Source: Volvariella volvacea V23 (taxonomy: Eukaryota > Basidiomycota > Agaricomycetes > Agaricales > Pluteaceae). Taken from it: 64,000 bases of DNA. A program made the position numbers and the translations under genes. Where the stretch lies: positions 270,005-334,004 of the forward strand of contig KB722760.1 in NCBI GenBank assembly GCA_000349905.1, written 5' to 3'. The stretch's first letter is position 1. Each line of letters opens with the position of its first letter. Under the pieces are notes generated by a model. The model had not been told where the DNA came from. It worked only from the letters and a program-made list of their open reading frames with translations, and searched no databases. Shown in pieces: positions 24,876 to 36,413 of the stretch.

Positions 24876-27647
24876 ATGAGCTTTGAACTCGAAGCTGAAC
24901 CTGGCTTGTCGCCGGTAGACAAGGTTGAACAACAAGCCAAGATTCAGGGCTTTGAGATAGACGATTTAGCCCCACTGGATTGGGGAGAGCTAAGACGAAG
25001 GAGCTTGGAACCTGGTGGTTTTGGGAATGATAGGGTGAAGCTTTGGTACGTATATGCGCCACCAATGATGTTTCTTTGGTCTATTCATGACTTGGCTCCA
25101 TTTTGTCACCGGAAACGTGGAACTGTTACAGGCCACGATTACTGCACGTTCATGCGTCATCAAAGTCCAATTCTCAAGGAGGGGGAAGACCTGGCATTGA
25201 GAGCGTAAACGATGCTGGTAAAGAGCCCGAAGAGGAGAAGCAGACCGAACCGCAGCATCCTGATGAACACCAAATATCATTAGACACGAATCGTAGCTTT
25301 GTATTATACCCAGTAGGTGAACATGCTTTCTAGGATGTCGCTCTCGAGAGATTCTGATGCCTCTTCCCATGAATACCTGTTTACCGGATATATGCACCCT
25401 TTCCACCCTCAGTCGACGCCATGGACGATCGAATAAGCTTGCAGAAGGACTTGAATCACTTATTGGTATCCATATTCAGAAAACGTCCGAAGTTGAGATA
25501 CTTCCAAGTACGTCCATCCATAACCTCTTCAAGGTCGTAGAAACTTGCGTTCTCATGGTATATCGCTGTCGCAGGGTTACCACGATATCATAACTGTGCT
25601 ATTCTTGACGTTACCACCCGAAATGCAACTTATATGCGCTGAAAAGCTGAGTTTGCACCGAGTTCGAGATTCTATGGGCAAAGGTCTTGAGCCTGTGCTG
25701 GGATTACTACAGTACGTGTCAAGGTATATGCGGGTTATCCTGTGCTCATGCCTTGATACAGGGTTATGAAAAGGCTACTACGTCTTGCGGACAAGGAATA
25801 TGCAGATACGCTAGAAAGGTAAGCCCATTGTAGTTCGTAAAGTCCGTACTTTCATTCACACCCGTTTTAGCACTGCTCCTTTACCTTACTATGCGCTGTC
25901 CAACCTGTTGACATTGTTCTCGCACGACATGCCGACATTGCCTCTCATACAACATGTATTTGACTATCTATTATCTCGGCCGCCTATCTATGTGGTGTAT
26001 TTGGCAACTGCTGTGAGTCAAGCTTTCTCTAAACCCCGTCTCTACAACCCGGAGTGCATATACTCACTCGTACTCAACCTCATCTGTATATGCCCATTTT
26101 TCATTTAGATCGTACTATCTAGGAAGGAGGAAGTTATACAATTAGAGGAAGAAGGTGAAGAAGGGATGATTCACTCGTTGTTGAGCAGTCTACCGGACAT
26201 CTTCGACGCCCAAGAGGAAGATCCAGCACCTGAGCCTGAAGTACAATCCGACGAAGGCATAGTAAACAACGACATGCCGCCCGCCACTACTCTCGTCGAT
26301 GGTGCGGAAAGGCCAACTCGAGAAAGCTTAGGATATACGGAGAATGTAGATGCCGAGGAACCTTCTAGCGCACCACACTCCCCCTCAGTTACAATCACGG
26401 ACGAGACTATATTCAGTGAAACCAGTACAGAGGTACCCGAACACGAAGTCCTTACTCCCATTTGGAGTCCTTCCACTGCCGTTGCCGAACTCGAAGAACT
26501 TTGCTCACCGTTCGCTTTAGAAAAACGGCCTTTACCTCTACACTCATCTTCCGTACATCAAAACAAAGACGGGACAGGGGAGGGTGTCGCTGTCGAAAAG
26601 GCTTTACCTAGAACCGAGAAACATCCACCCATACCTTCGATTAAGGTTGATGAGTTGGAGCGAAGTCAAGCGAAAACTGGTGGACCTGATCCCCTATTAC
26701 CGCCAGCGTCGACGCATGTAGTGTCAATTCCCAATGGCGATACACGGAAACTTTCAAATGACGAGAACGAAATGGAGAGTCACCAGACTGAAGTTAAGTC
26801 CTCAGTCGATGCAGAGGCCAAGGGCGTTGTCGACAATACCTCTGGTAATCCTCTCACTCCCACAGCTAGTGTCGAAGCCTTCGGTCATAACGCAGACACC
26901 GAATCTCAACCCGACTCTAACCCGGAATCAGATACGGAATTCTACCATTCTCACCCTCCCGCATCTCTCCGTCCTCCCAGGATCTCACTGACTTCGCTTC
27001 TCCAAAAGGCCGACGATCTCTACGCTCAATGGCCTCCCACGACGACCTCATTAAAGCTTTCCCGTATTATGGGTCCGCAGAGTGTTGTTTTTACTTGGAA
27101 TGAAGACCCGAAGCGGTCTGATTCTGATTCGGAAACAGAGGCTATGGTTAATCACCCCGAGTTGGTTGTTTATTCACTCGCCTCTGACGAAGATGAGGAT
27201 AAAGAGGGGGAAGATAACGAAGATGGGGATTCATCGTCCGTGAACGATTCCAGCGCTGATGAAACGCAAGGTTTCGGTCACAGATGGAAGGGTGGTAAGG
27301 GTAAAGATGGAAAGAAACGGAAAGGCGATAATTTCATCAGGAGGAAATCTAGAAAATATAAACGGAAATCGATACTCTATAGATCGCCGTTTAGGCGCAT
27401 GGAGAGGAAAACACTCGTGGCTAGTGCGGTGGTGGTTTTGGGAATTGCATTGGCTATTGGAGCTCATCAGGGGGCATTCAAGACGAGTGGGGGTAGATTT
27501 GGTGGTCTGGGAAGTAGTGGGATTGGAGGGTTGTTTATGAGGTATCAGTACCCTCCATCCGCTGGTGGGGCAGGAGGGGCGGGCGGAACAACTGGATCCG
27601 CGAAAACGCTGAAAAGCATGTTTGGGTCTTTGCATTATAGACATTGA
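24876..27647 (+). CDS. TBC-domain Rab GTPase-activating protein (TBC1D20/Gyp8 type)
   Basis: Seven exons, 24876-25045, 25132-25316, 25413-25507, 25575-25711, 25762-25818, 25871-26012 and 26109-27647, keep the frame for 774 residues. Start: the ATG at 24876, directly after a stop in the overlapping upstream frame. The N-terminus LRRRSLEPGGFGNDRV opens the TBC domain. The arginine finger ISLDTNR (R111) and glutamine finger RYFQ (Q150) are both present, followed by GYHDIITVLFLTL and MPTLPLIQHVFDYLLSRPP. The family turns off Rab GTPases (Rab1/Ypt1 at ER-Golgi for TBC1D20). Residues 262-690 are acidic, Ser/Pro-rich and probably disordered. A basic stretch precedes one hydrophobic helix at about 696-716 (LVASAVVVLGIALAIGA) and a Gly-rich tail, so it is a predicted C-terminally anchored membrane protein, as for TBC1D20. 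It looks intact. Confidence 0.88.
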
Positions 27648-30211
27648 GGATTGGATATCTCAAATGCATTCCTCCTAGCGGTTTGGTCTGGACGATGATA
27701 CGCTCTTGTAGGAATGGATGGACCCCTTTTTTGTTTCTTGATTTCTTGCAAGCAGTATGGTTTACCATTCTACCCTTGTGGATATAGCCACGATCATATT
27801 CCTTATCTTCGCCCATCATCGTTGCATATTTGTAGCATATTCTACTTAGCGCATTTCTTAATCATCTAGTCATAGTCATTGCAACGTGGGTCCACCTGCA
27901 CTCTTTCGTCGTTGTCTATGCACGATTAGCTGATGATGGTTGCACAGGTACATAGTCAGAGTTATGATACTGGTAATATTCATAGATGCACCACCGGTTG
28001 AAACACTCGCCGGACTCAATACTCGGTTACTTCAAACTCAAGGATTCACCGTATCGTCCATGTGCTAAACGCCGATACTCGCCACCTGTGGATGCGAAAT
28101 AGTAGCGACCATCAACCTCCTGAAGAACTAGCTCTATTATGGTAAGTGAAACAATTGTCCGTCGGTTGCGTCATATAGGATGTGTAACGGTGGGTCCACT
28201 CACACGTTCTCGATATTGTTGAGCTAACGAGTTGATGGTAATTACACGTACAGGAACCACATCAAGTCATCTCCGTTATTCTTAGAATATTGAAGAAATT
28301 ACACCGATTCATTATTCACGTGCTGCCACGTGCTGCACTTTATAATCCTCGATAACACCCATCAGGCGCTCATTTAAATTCACAATAGGTGTTTTACCAT
28401 TGAATTCCCGATACTCAGTTTCTAATTTTATTTCGCCAGAGATGAACCTTAGGCTTGATGCCGAGGAATGAATTCAAGGGCGATTAGAACTGTCCAAGCG
28501 AGTGATACGCGACTTACTCAGTTCCCCATGCTCACATTTCCGCCGTGATTCGAATGCATGATTGAGTTTAGTTGGACTCCGTCGTGATCAGATCTCGGTG
28601 AGGACCACTGCTGGGGTAGGCTAGCACGACCCGATCCCAAGTCGAACTCGGGGAACACTTCTACGGAACACGAACTGGGAATTTTTAACGATCTCACCGT
28701 TTTGACAAGTCGTCTGCGTGAGACCCAGAGAACTCAGCGTGTGCGCGCATGCAGACACGCCGTTGACAGCGGGACTACTTTCTGAAGTCATTGATCTTGA
28801 GGAACCAATCTCCAAAAAAAACACCAAGTTGGTATGCATCCGAACATTCTACTGTGTTGACCGGCAGCTCCGTCGATTTCCACGTACAACAACCTTCCAC
28901 TCGGGGTAACTTACAAGTATGGGCTTTCGTTCGTACATGCAAAATTGACCAAACACTCTTGACTTGCCAATTGGGTTTTCCCGTACTAATGCCTTCGTTC
29001 CTACTGGTTCCCGAGCGAGAAGAGGATCTCAAAGACCTTTTATGATTGTACTTCACACAAATGCATACCCCTTATGCAAAGGGAGCTGTAGTAGCTAGGT
29101 TTTGACCATAATTACACATATCCAAATACGTTTACACGGAGATCCCGTTGATGTTTGCTTGGGTGGAAGTCGAGTTATCCTGTTGCTGTATAACATGCCA
29201 ACAGCATGCACCACAACATTAAACAGCAGCACAGAAGGTCAGTTGGTGTTCAATACATGTGTAGTCAAACCGAGTCGAATGCTGGCGACACGTTTTGGCC
29301 AAGTTGAGCTTGGATCATAAACCCTGTTTCTACGTATGAGCACACAGAAGCTCGACTGAACTATGCTTGAAGGTATACCCCATTTCCTGTTATCGCCATA
29401 CTCGGATTGAAAAGCAGTTGTGTCCCGCATTCTCCGAATCAATACGTGTCCAAGGGTGATTACTATTCAGAGAACACCTGGAATACTCTGATATTCGATG
29501 GAGATCCGTTGCCAAAAAAATTGTATTATACCAAGAAGGTTTACTCAATATCTCGGGCTTCTGCCCATCCCACCCATCACATATCATATTCTAGGTGGCC
29601 GCAAATTTTCTGGAAGAACAATGGAGCTGTAACAATCACCCACTGAACTTGCCCACCTCAGGCTTCTTCCGATACCGTCTCCTTGTCGATGACGGCGACG
29701 GTGCATATGCTCGGCGTGTCAACGATGTACAACCATTTATCTCTACCGAATGGTTCAAGCAACTCCTAAGGTCTAGGGCCTGACTCGCCTATGAAACAAT
29801 TACAGGTTATTAGAGTGTCAGAAAACTTTCAGAGCTTATGTCCGTAAGTTCTCCGCTGATCGCAAAATATAGGGTACCCGAGTACGTTGAGTGGCAATTC
29901 TATTCAACATATGGAGATGGAGAGACGAAACACTTGTAGTGCAACTTACTCCAACACCCATGTGCTCTATCGTCGTCGTTAGAGGGAAGCAAAGTCGAAA
30001 CTTGACACGTTGGTTTCATGTTATCAGATACATGGACAGTCGACCAAGCTGGACGAATGCAGTAAAGTCAAGGTGTCTTTCTAAAATGGCAAATCTACAG
30101 GTTCCAATAAAGTCTATAGCCCCTGACTGTCCATCGTGAGCCAACTGCACTCCTAAGCTGAATCGGACACCTCACCCCATCTACGCGCGTATCTACACTC
30201 CACGGCACACA
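27648..30211. other. Region with possible gene remnants (28791-29783 plus)
   Basis: Three plus-strand frames look protein-like but are not connected by clear splice sites. They are 28791-29043 (WYASEHSTVLTGSSVDF, then LQVWAFVRTC and MPSFLLVPEREEDLKDLL), 29102-29320 (GDPVDVCLGGSRVILLLYN, then CVVKPSRMLATRFG) and about 29449-29646 (NTWNTLIFDGDPLPKKLYYT). I do not recognise the family. They may be exons of a lineage-specific gene or its relic. The rest is 3' flank of the TBC gene and of the HAD phosphatase gene. Confidence 0.3.
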
Positions 30212-32962
30212 TCATTGAGCCTTCTCGGCTACAACCTGATCAATCGTCTTTTCTCCATCAACAACAGATTTAACAACAGGCAACGCCTGTGAAAAATCCT
30301 TGAACAAGACGTGTTTGATGCCCTCCCTGACGCAATAGGCTGCCAAGTCGTTCTCTCCATCCTCCTTAGTTTTCACAAACAGGACGTCAGCATGTCTGGC
30401 GGCCGAAATATCTGGTCAAGCCAAAGTTGCCGGTGTCCATTTCCACCATTTCCAGTCCATCAAGGCGCGGATGACGTAACAATGGATAGGGAAAGATGAA
30501 AATTAGGGTGAAAGGAGAGGTAGGAGAGGTACGATCGTGCAAGGGCGAGTTATAGTCGTGAGGTTGGCGCGCCGTTGGTTTCAATACGCCCATCCGAAGG
30601 TGCGCGATCAATGCGAATTGGGAACGCGTAACGCGCCGGAGGATCAGGGGTGGGTCAAGGTTCACGAGGGGAGCGGGATAAACGGGTGCACGTCGGCGGC
30701 ATGGGCGTCAAGCGTTAGAGCGCCCACAGATGTGACAAAAAAGTGATAAACATCAACAATTTCATTCCAAACAATTGCAATAGGCAACCCTCAGCACAGA
30801 TAGGAGGCAGAAAGACGGAGAACTGCGTACCTGATACTCCGTCGCCAAAGAAGAACAAGGTTGGTGGAGACGGGAGTTCACGGTAGGGGAGAATAGCTTG
30901 TGATTTGTCATGTCCAAATCCACTAAAGCATCGTAGGAAAAGGGTCCGTCAGTCCTTCCGTTTCAACGATTCAACCCGAAAAAGATAAGATTTCTTTGAC
31001 CAATGATATCCATTCGTGTAGTCATCTATTGTGGCTGTCGTGTACACCCTTAACCACTTTTCAAACCCGTGTGCGAAAGACGGGAGTTGAAGGAGGGCTT
31101 TACCTCCGTTCGTCCATTAGGGACACGGAGTCGGGTGTAATGCCCATACCCCAAAGAGCAACAAGAAAGAGAAGAGAAGACACCTTGGGTGATGATCACC
31201 AAGACCTAGCCCCTACCTTTCCCCATCCCGTTAACCTACGTTTACGGAAAAAGTAGTGTGGGAGATGCGTGTTCGTGTCTCGAATCGAGACCCAGAAGCA
31301 TACCGCACAAAGTTGCGGCTTTGTGCTAAATGAACGGGGAAAATACGCTCCCTCTACCCTTTGATGCACCCCTTGCTTAATGGAGGGACCCTGACCCATT
31401 ATCACAACGAGAATCCCAATCTCGTTCTCATTCCAGGCAAAACCCTGAAATTCAACCGCGTTCGAGATGATTCAGTGCCCAAGACTGCACTTCATCTTAT
31501 AACGAACCACGATGAAAACGGGGTTGACCTGCCCGTCCAGGACGGAATGGAATCGAGTGGGGAAGGAGACATCCTTGTCGCAGGCAGAAACGGAGAAGTC
31601 AAAATAGGAAAAGGAAAGGAGAACATACCTCGAGGGATGCCTAAATTGGATAGCCCACTTTCCATCAGCCTCGACATTGACATCGTTTGCAATGATGTCA
31701 ATCTCGTTCGCGGCCTCCTCACCTAGGAGGTTTGAGAGTACGGCACGGATTAGTGGCGCCATCCCACTGTAAAAATCCACCCGAACCGTGAGTATAGGAG
31801 CATGTGCAACGTGCAAGGGATGAAGAGGAGGAAAATTAGAAGGCACAAGGATGCCGTGTGTCAGGTAAGAACGAGAACAAAGGATGGACTACCCATGTCA
31901 ATGCATGACGGTGGCGTTAAGTAACGGATGATATTGAAAGTTTTGCTTGGTTGCGGGACGGGAGACATAAAGTTTAGAGGGATAAAGGTAGCGAACGTAC
32001 CTTGAGACAATTATTACCGGGATATCGTTCGCACGACACCAGGTGTAGAACTCCTTAAACCCAGGGTCAAGCTTGATGTCTAGCCATGGACGGTTCATCC
32101 AGCGATAAGGTGTACATGGAGATTGAGTTCATGAGACAGAGTGAACAAAATTGGAGGTACCCGAGGGAAGGGAGCATTTGTGAAATGGGGAAATTGATAG
32201 GAAGCATGAAAAAGAAGTCAGCAGGGAGGAGAGGGATCAAGGACTGGTGACCCACTTCGCCTAAGAGTTTCTTTACACTCTTCGAAAGTATGCCCATTTG
32301 CGACAATACTTTCCAACATCTCTCGAAACGAGTCCCTGGCGGTGCATAAAATATTGTATAAAAGCTCCGGGTTACCAAAAGCGCGAGGAATGAGATGATT
32401 AAGCGGGAGTTGATAGAGGGACGAGCCAATTAAAGGACATGGAGGCAATTAAAGCCCCAGTCTCCTCGTGCGCTCGGTTTTCCCATTGCAAGGCTCAAAA
32501 GCGAAGTTTACCCTCACTTCCCGAAGCGAGCCAATCAGATACAAAACAGTTCAAAGACGTACCGGAATGTGGATTTCCCTGAAAGTACACTCAAGTTGCC
32601 ACCACGTCTCTTCTCCTTCCCATAGCCCAAGTTGTCCGTCAAATCTAACACCGCGTCGGTGAATCACGGCCGCGAGGACAAAACGAGTACTAGCGGCGTA
32701 CGTACAGTCGTTGGAATCAAAAGTCGTGATTGTGCCATCCCTGCGGCGTTGGCCATTCAAAAGAACAGACCAACGATATTTGAAGATAGTGCAAGGCACG
32801 GGGCGTGTAAAAGTGGCGAATGGTCCATTGAATCCAGCTGATCAGTCGATAACTTTTTGGGATGATCCAAATGTTTACCAACCAATCAGAAAGCACGACA
32901 AACTTCTTGTCCTTGTAAATTTCAGGGTATGGGAGGGTGCTCTCGGGTGCTAGTTCGCCCAT
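30212..32962 (-). CDS. HAD-superfamily phosphatase (Pyp1/phosphoserine-phosphatase-like)
   Basis: Eight exons, 32962-32883, 32740-32706, 32644-32563, 32335-32256, 32079-32001, 31766-31629, 30922-30831 and 30411-30212, join in frame for 261 residues, a normal family length. HAD motif I is SDWDGTIT (nucleophile and acid Asp), followed by TFDSNDY. Then come FRDSFREMLESI, IKLDPGFKEFYTWC, motif II IIVSSGMAP, the acidic stretch IDIIANDV, GFGHDKSQAI, motif IV FFFGDGVSD and HADVLFVKT. These HAD proteins (yeast YNL010W/Pyp1 and the diketo-methylthio-phosphopentane phosphatase group) remove phosphate from small metabolites in the cytosol, including polyol phosphates in the yeast case. The exact substrate is not readable from sequence. 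Introns 6 and 7 are 706 and 419 nt, far longer than usual here. It lies on the same strand as MIOX, whose stop is 515 bp upstream. Confidence 0.87.
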
Positions 32963-33476
32963 GATGGTCGCGTTCGAGCTTGAAACGAAGGTGATTTTAA
33001 AGGGCGGTTTGGAGATCAAAGCGATAACGCGGAGGTAAAGGTGAAAGTTGTTTAGATGGGGAACTCCGGGCCAATACGATCATCCGACTTATGAGCGCAA
33101 AACAATCTATTCGTCACCACGTCGACCCCAAGTTTACAATACTATGCGATGTAGAAAGGTTAACTAGTATGTAGTTGGAGTGTGTGGACGGGATGGTGGA
33201 TGATGGATACACTGTCTAAGTCATCGTGAAAATACCGTGAGACCAGTCCAAAGAAACAGATCCAGTAAAATATACAACGCAACAAAGATAAAGATATACA
33301 ACGATAATAGTGAACAAACCGCAGAATGTACCTCTATAGGGGGCCAAGAGCAAGCTCGAGGGGCAGTATTAACACGAGGAGCAAGAACGATTGCTGTACC
33401 GATAGCAAGAAAGCACGAGCGATGGGACCGAGGGAATAGCATTATTTTCTGGATGTTGATTGGCTGCGCGGACGGC

Positions 33477-34850
33477 CTACCATTCGACGACCGGGGGGAA
33501 ATATTTAGCGATGAGTTCCTCGTAGTAAGGACGGAGTCTTTCAATGTCACATGGCTCGTCACTTTTACTGTAAAGGTCGTAAGGGTTGAACGCCTTGACG
33601 GCCTTGAGTGCCAATTCGTCATCTTTATTCATGAGGTGCCTGTAGGTGCCCTCTCGGTGCCAAGGGTAGAAACTGTGGTAGCGGATCATTGCAAGGGCCT
33701 CATCGGGTAAGGTCGATTGGTTCTTTGCGATTTCGTACATGTACTGAAGTCGATCATGATCAGTAAGTTAACCCTGCCGGCGTTGACACAGAAGCAAGGA
33801 GATTATGAACGAACCTCGTCATGGCCCCACGAGATCATTACATTTTCCAGACCGCAGTTAGGGTGATAGACCCCATACTTGGACGAGAAGAGGGGATTGT
33901 AGGTGTCAGGGTTTTGGTCAAAGGTGTTGGGGTATATTATTTTGTCCGACCATGCGCATCCGACGACTAAAGGGGGCAAGACGTGGGGGGTCCCAGGTTA
34001 GCAACCAATATATGGAACTTATAAAGGGTTTATAATTACCGAAGGTGTCCTAGAGAAGAAACAACATCGGTCAATTTTCCGATCCTGAGCGCTGGCGTAG
34101 CCAATTGAAATAAAGGTAACTCACCCCAACAATGGCCCATTGAGGAGAAGGCTGAGTGAATTGAAGGAGTTTACCAAGATCATGAACTAAACCGGCAACT
34201 TGCATCCATTCCGGTTTGCCGTCTCGACGAATCGCTTCCGCTGTTTGCAGCAGATGCTCAATCTGGGATAAGTTGGTCTGATGATGGTCCCGTTAATAAA
34301 CATATGACGAAATTTGGGCAAAGCGAGCTCACGTCGGGGTCTGATTCATCCACGAGGGTGTTCAAGAGCTCCATGGCTTGCCATACGCTCATGCGCCACT
34401 TTGGCCGTGTCTCGTACACACGTCGTGCCCAGAGGTTGTACTCGTAGGTTTGGTTTCCTGTGGTGAACACGGAAGGCGATTACTACGAGGCGATGTCGCA
34501 CGATGGGACTACTCACGATGCTGGTCCTTGTAGAACGTCTTGACACGCTCGCAGGCCTGCTCGTAGTTTCGGAACTGGCTCTTGTCCTTTTCCTTGTCGA
34601 ACTCGGACTCCTCTGTCCATTCTCTGTCGTTTCCTTTCAGGACATTGACTAGAATGTACACGATGTCGACGTTAGTCTCGACAAAGAATCTGCACAGCGA
34701 TATAGCCGCCGTACCTTCATCGATAGCATCAGACAAGTCATCGAGGTTCTTGAACTGGATGGCGGGCATTGTAGGGTGTGTAGTGCGATGGAGAACTAGG
34801 GAATCAGAGGCTTTAGAGGCGAGTGGAGAGGGCGGTGGTTGCTGGGCCAT
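33477..34850 (-). CDS. MIOX: myo-Inositol oxygenase
   Basis: Six exons, 34850-34517, 34457-34333, 34277-34125, 34049-34040, 33966-33815 and 33743-33477, give 346 residues in an unbroken frame. The enzyme cleaves myo-inositol with O2 to D-glucuronate using a di-iron centre. All six expected iron ligands are visible: H161 in [12 protein letters not shown]185-D186 in HDLGK, His in SWGHDEY, His in [10 protein letters not shown] and Asp in FNPYDLY. The substrate-site motifs GDTFVVGC and HPNCGLENV are present. Exon 4 is only 10 nt and encodes DTF plus the first base of a Val codon. The N-terminal 50 or so residues are longer than in animal enzymes and low in complexity; an internal ATG ([11 protein letters not shown]) could also serve as start. 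The open frame extends a little further upstream without another ATG. An aldo-keto reductase gene follows 1.6 kb upstream on the same strand, fitting a glucuronate pathway. Confidence 0.93.
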
Positions 34851-36413
34851 CTCTCTCAAAAATCGTGCCCTTTAAAAATGTTTCTTGACTCAATGTATTC
34901 GCTCAGGAATATCGACCGCGGGGTTTTTTGGGGGGGCCATAATAAAATGGTCAAAAAAATGATTGAGTAGGAGGGTTCGTGTGTATTAGAGTTTTCCCTT
35001 CCCTTTTCCCCCCGTTTTGAGTTGGGGGAGGGCGGATAATAGGATCTATGGGAGATTGCTTGGGTGGTTCGCGCCTGGCTGAGATCTCGATGTGGTTTGT
35101 GGGCGATGCGAGCCGCTCGGGAATCATTAACTCACGTGGCAACGTACGATCCTGAGCTGTCCTGTTTGGGAGGTGCCTATCCCTGCTCTGTCAATGATAA
35201 CTACCTCGCTTCCATAACTTGCTTTCCCACCTTAAGCGGACCCCGATACCTCCTGATGAACTGACTCACTCTCGTTTCTGGCATCAACACTCTCACACGC
35301 CCTTCTGCGCTGCGTCAACCTCGGTGGTTTCATGTTCCAGGCTTTTTCACCAATTTAGGTCCGTCTAGGTAGGCATGAGCAGACAGTGGCTGTAGCTTGT
35401 CAACATCTTACAGACGGCTGCCGTGCTTTCACCCTTTCGGCATCTCCAGATTTCCTCGCGGTTTTTAACGGAGATTCCCCTTCAGTCCTGTTGCCAACCA
35501 ACCCGTTCACCTTGGACTAGGTTGAGATCATTCGCTCGATTAGTACGCTTGCTACCGCCAAGGGACACACTTCATTTACACAGACGAGCATCCCATCAAG
35601 CACAGAGACTCCACCATCTCTTCATGTGAATGATGCACTTCACCTTTTTTTCTCATTGACACAAGGTCAGTGCCTGAAGTCAAGGTGTCGGATTGCCTGG
35701 GAGCCACAAGGTATCAAATGGGCACCTGAGCGAAAATTACGTCTCGCTACAAAATTGTCGAGATCTCATCACCTAGCTTGATGCGGCGCATGAACATATC
35801 CTTGTGGTATTCATGCATATCGTTTTGCCTGGGTAAAGCAATAGCTGTAACTGTAGATGCTTTGTTGTGTGTAACCATGGAACGAAGGAATTTCGGCGGA
35901 ATGAAACCAGCTACACACGTTATGGGTATGGTCGAGGCCCCCTTACGCCATCGTTTGCAGGATTAGGTTTAGTTGTCAAGTCCCTCCTGTCAAGATGTCG
36001 TGTTGTCGATATTACACACGCCACGCGATTCGGTACAAGCCCGCAATCAACGTGGACGAGGATACGGAGGAAATAGGCTTATTTCAATTGCGGATTGGCG
36101 TGCAGAACACTGTATCCTACATACAAAAGACGCAAAGACTGTTGGGTATCTCACCGCCAACTCTGTGCCCCAAAAGCCTAATCTGAATACGTGCGCACAT
36201 CCTACAACACCACTAATGCATCCGAACATCACCCGTGAGGTCCTTAGCTGCGCCGCATCAGCGCTCACACCAGCTTTGGCCAGTTGTCAAAACCGAGTTC
36301 CACAGCTGTAAGAGATAAGGATGTGGCGGTGAAACACGACATTAAATGAGCCCATCAAAAGGGGGCCAGCAAGGGGGGAAAAGGAACGGAAAAAATTCGT
36401 CAAATTTCGCTCC
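34851..36413. other. Intergenic between MIOX and aldo-keto reductase
   Basis: About 1.6 kb containing the MIOX promoter and the 3' flank of the reductase gene. A G-run of about ten (34926-34935) follows the MIOX start. I see no gene or strong promoter motif. Confidence 0.4.

Noticed and set aside
26171..26476. Minus-strand 101-codon frame opposite the TBC gene
   Set aside because: It is a shadow of the Ser/Pro/Glu-rich disordered part of the TBC protein. There is no independent evidence.
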